Part shown: piece after piece, positions 12,997 through 14,594 of the stretch | Layout of the letters: every line of letters begins with the position of its first letter | Position numbering within the stretch: the stretch's first letter is position 1 | NCBI GenBank assembly: GCA_016303195.1 | Contig: JAEDMD010000023.1 | Location: 1-14,594, forward strand | Reading direction: 5' to 3' | Origin: Oscillospiraceae bacterium | GTDB taxonomy: Bacteria; Bacillota; Clostridia; Oscillospirales; Ruminococcaceae | DNA length: 14,594 nt | Notes under the pieces: model-generated | Database searches by the model: none | Told to the model about the DNA's origin: nothing | What the model saw: the letters and a program-made list of their open reading frames with translations, nothing else | Position numbers and translations under genes: made by a program

Positions 12997-13953
12997 ATGA
13001 AATATTACGTAGGTATCGACCTCGGAGGAACTAATATCGTTGCAGGTGTAGTTGACGAGGAATACAACATTGTAGCAAAGGCAAGCACTAAGACCAACTG
13101 CCCCCGTCCTGAAAAGGAAATTGCTGATGATATGGCAAGAATGGCAATTGAAGCTGTAAAGAACGCAAAGCTGACAATGGATGACATCGAGTGGATAGGT
13201 GTCGGAACACCCGGTATCGCAAACAGCTCAACAGGTATAATCGAGTATTCAAATAACCTCGGCTTCAAGGATACACCAATGGTGAAGTACATACAGGAGT
13301 CCATCGACAAGCCTGTATTTATTGAAAATGATGCAAATGCAGCAGCATACGGCGAATACGTAGCAGGTGCGGCTAAGGGCGCAAAGAATGCAGTATGCAT
13401 AACTCTCGGAACAGGCGTAGGCGGTGGAATCATCATCGACGGCAAGATCTACTCAGGCTCAAACTTTGCAGGTGCAGAGATCGGACATACAGTCATCGAG
13501 GTAGACGGCGCACAGTGTTCATGCGGCAGAAAGGGCTGTTTTGAGGCGTATTCATCAGCAACAGGACTCATCCGCATGACAAAGGAATCAATGGCAGAGA
13601 ATCCTGATTCAGCAATGAACAAGATGGCTGAGGAAAGAGGCAAGGTAACTGCACGTACATCATTCGACTGCATGAGAGCAGGGGATAAGTACGCAAAGGC
13701 AGTTGTAGACAAGTACATCAAGTACCTTGCGGCAGGAATCACAAACACTATCAACATTTTCCAGCCTGATATTCTTTGTATCGGCGGCGGTGTATGCAAC
13801 GAGGGCGATCCGCTTCTTCTGCCGATGAAGGAACTTGTGGCAAAGGAAGTGTATACAAGAAATTCACCCAAGAATTGTGAGATAGTTATAGCAAAGCTGG
13901 GAAATGACGCAGGAATCATAGGTGCGGCATTCCTCGGCAGAGCAAATCAGTAA
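12997..13953 (+). CDS. glkA: glucokinase, ROK family
   Basis: A 318-residue cytoplasmic sugar kinase that phosphorylates glucose with ATP to glucose 6-phosphate. The phosphate loop DLGGTN (8-13) opens the N-domain. IENDANAAAYGE (109-120) carries the catalytic Asp112. GTGVGGG (138-144) contacts ATP. The ROK signature is AGAEIGHTVIE (158-168) with His164, followed by the zinc cysteines CSCGRKGCFEAYSS (174, 176, 181). No N-terminal helix-turn-helix is present, so it is a kinase and not a ROK repressor. The length matches Gram-positive GlkA (about 310-325). ATG at 12997 has AAGGAGG 8 nt upstream. Codon choice appears more uniform than in its neighbours, as in highly expressed genes. Glucose is the usual substrate, but some ROK kinases take other hexoses. 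Confidence 0.92.
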   Translation: MKYYVGIDLGGTNIVAGVVDEEYNIVAKASTKTNCPRPEKEIADDMARMAIEAVKNAKLTMDDIEWIGVGTPGIANSSTGIIEYSNNLGFKDTPMVKYIQESIDKPVFIENDANAAAYGEYVAGAAKGAKNAVCITLGTGVGGGIIIDGKIYSGSNFAGAEIGHTVIEVDGAQCSCGRKGCFEAYSSATGLIRMTKESMAENPDSAMNKMAEERGKVTARTSFDCMRAGDKYAKAVVDKYIKYLAAGITNTINIFQPDILCIGGGVCNEGDPLLLPMKELVAKEVYTRNSPKNCEIVIAKLGNDAGIIGAAFLGRANQ

Positions 13954-13994
13954 AGGGTGGTACTCTTACAGAAGTTTTTCACTCGTGGTACGGA

Positions 13995-14024
13995 GGGTAA
14001 ACCTTTCTGAGGAAAGGTTTACCT
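13995..14024 (+). terminator. 12-bp hairpin after glucokinase, probable transcript 3' end
   Basis: GGTAAACCTTTC (13996-14007) pairs perfectly with GAAAGGTTTACC (14012-14023) around TGAG. It lies about 42 bp after the stop. No U-run follows on either strand, so termination would be weak or the hairpin may mark a processed 3' end. Its core AAACCTTTCTGAG also occurs in the rubredoxin terminator read on the minus strand. Confidence 0.5.
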
Positions 14025-14111
14025 AACCGAAAATTAAATCCACATCCTTTTATATAAGTCAAAATTTATAACCAACAAAATTGGCTTTTGTGGTATCGAC
14101 AAAATTCGCTG

Positions 14112-14140
14112 TTGACAAACGTGAAAAATCATAGTATAAT
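14112..14140 (+). promoter_or_regulatory. ssrA promoter
   Basis: Perfect TTGACA (14112-14117), 17-bp spacer and perfect TATAAT (14135-14140). Expected start near 14147 gives a precursor with a roughly 36-nt 5' leader to be removed by RNase P. Confidence 0.9.
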
Positions 14141-14182
14141 ATTTACAGAGCATTTCAAGCTCCTACCTTGTCCTCTGAAAAT

Positions 14183-14552
14183 GGGGGCGTAAAGGTTTCG
14201 ACGGGGGTTCTGAAGTGTGATAAGCGAGCGGAGTACGGCGTGATCTCCATAATCCTCGCCACGTTTAAATATAAACGCAAGAAATAACATCACAGTAACT
14301 AGAAATAGTGCACTGGTAGCAGCTTAAGTCTGCTTCTGTCCGCCGAAGGAGTACCACGGCCTTCGCTCGGGCATTGATTAGTGGTGAACGACTGTCGGAA
14401 GTGTCCGTGTCCGACAGTTGTATACGGACTACCTTGACTTTCAGCCTGTTTATCGGCGGTCTGTCAGGGGAATCTTAATAGGTAAAATACGCTCGTAGAA
14501 AGTTGCATGAATGAGCTTTCGGACAGGGGTTCAATTCCCCTCGCCTCCACCA
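14183..14552 (+). ncRNA. ssrA: transfer-messenger RNA (tmRNA)
   Basis: A 370-nt one-piece tmRNA that rescues ribosomes stalled on broken mRNA and tags the unfinished protein for proteolysis. The 5' end GGGGGCG (14183-14189) pairs with CGCCTCC near the 3' end, before ACCA (14549-14552), forming the acceptor stem. The hallmark AAAGGTTTCGACGGGG follows the 5' strand, and AGGGGTTCAATTCCCCT is the T-arm. An internal tag frame begins about 95 nt in. CCA is encoded. Several GC-rich stems after the tag frame (such as CCGAAGGAG...CTTCG and CTGTCGGA...TCCGACAG) fit the pseudoknot region. The terminator probably lies just past the window edge. Confidence 0.97.
14277..14327 (+). other. ssrA: tmRNA tag-peptide reading frame
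   Basis: Read from GCA at 14277 the frame gives ARNNITVTRNSALVAA and TAA at 14325-14327. The ALVAA end is close to the usual ALAA degradation signal. At 16 residues it is longer than the common 9-15. The resume codon is inferred from position and from the Ala-Arg-Asn-Asn start. Confidence 0.8.
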
Positions 14553-14594
14553 ATCGCAACATTATACGCAAAAGGACACATAATTGCAGTGTTG

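Overview
The window looks like chromosome from a low-to-mid GC gut or rumen Clostridia of the Ruminococcus type. This is inferred from Gram-positive style Shine-Dalgarno sites (GGAGG), lipoprotein sugar-binding proteins, a GntR/LacI-type AraR regulator, consensus sigma-A promoters, a one-piece tmRNA gene and typical Clostridia intergenic hairpin repeats. No phage, plasmid or CRISPR genes are visible.

Region 1 (1-3750, all minus strand) is a pentose or furanose uptake module. From promoter-distal to promoter-proximal it holds the N-terminus of a sugar ABC ATPase (cut by the window edge), a YtfQ-like sugar-binding lipoprotein, an AraC-family regulator and an AraR-type repressor. AraR-box-like sites (TTGTA-N2-TACA) sit at the promoters of the binding protein and of araR itself, which points to an arabinose-responsive circuit. 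The araR gene ends on a textbook -1 slippery heptamer (A AAA AAC TGA), with 40 open codons in the -1 frame.

Region 2 (about 3860-4130) is a non-coding composite repeat with four tandem hairpins, a minus-facing terminator, 19-bp terminal inverted repeats and 20-bp direct repeats. Region 3 (4136-8313, plus) is the sbcD-sbcC DNA-end-processing nuclease operon behind a consensus promoter.

Region 4 (8339-12180) is a minus-strand block of rubredoxin, a membrane GGDEF diguanylate cyclase and a second sugar-binding lipoprotein. The binding protein has no transporter beside it and lies 9 bp upstream of the cyclase gene, so the pair may couple extracellular sugar to c-di-GMP. Its roughly 280-nt leader carries an intrinsic terminator just after the promoter, which suggests attenuation. 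The whole block is bracketed by two inverted copies of a 180-bp palindromic MITE-like element (about 92% identical). A promoter just inside one copy fires outward, through the element, into the next gene. Inversion between the copies would disconnect that promoter.

Region 5 (12227-14594, plus) has a GH25 lysozyme with an N-terminal membrane segment, a ROK-family glucokinase and ssrA (tmRNA) with a perfect consensus promoter. All calls come from reading the sequence. No database search was run.
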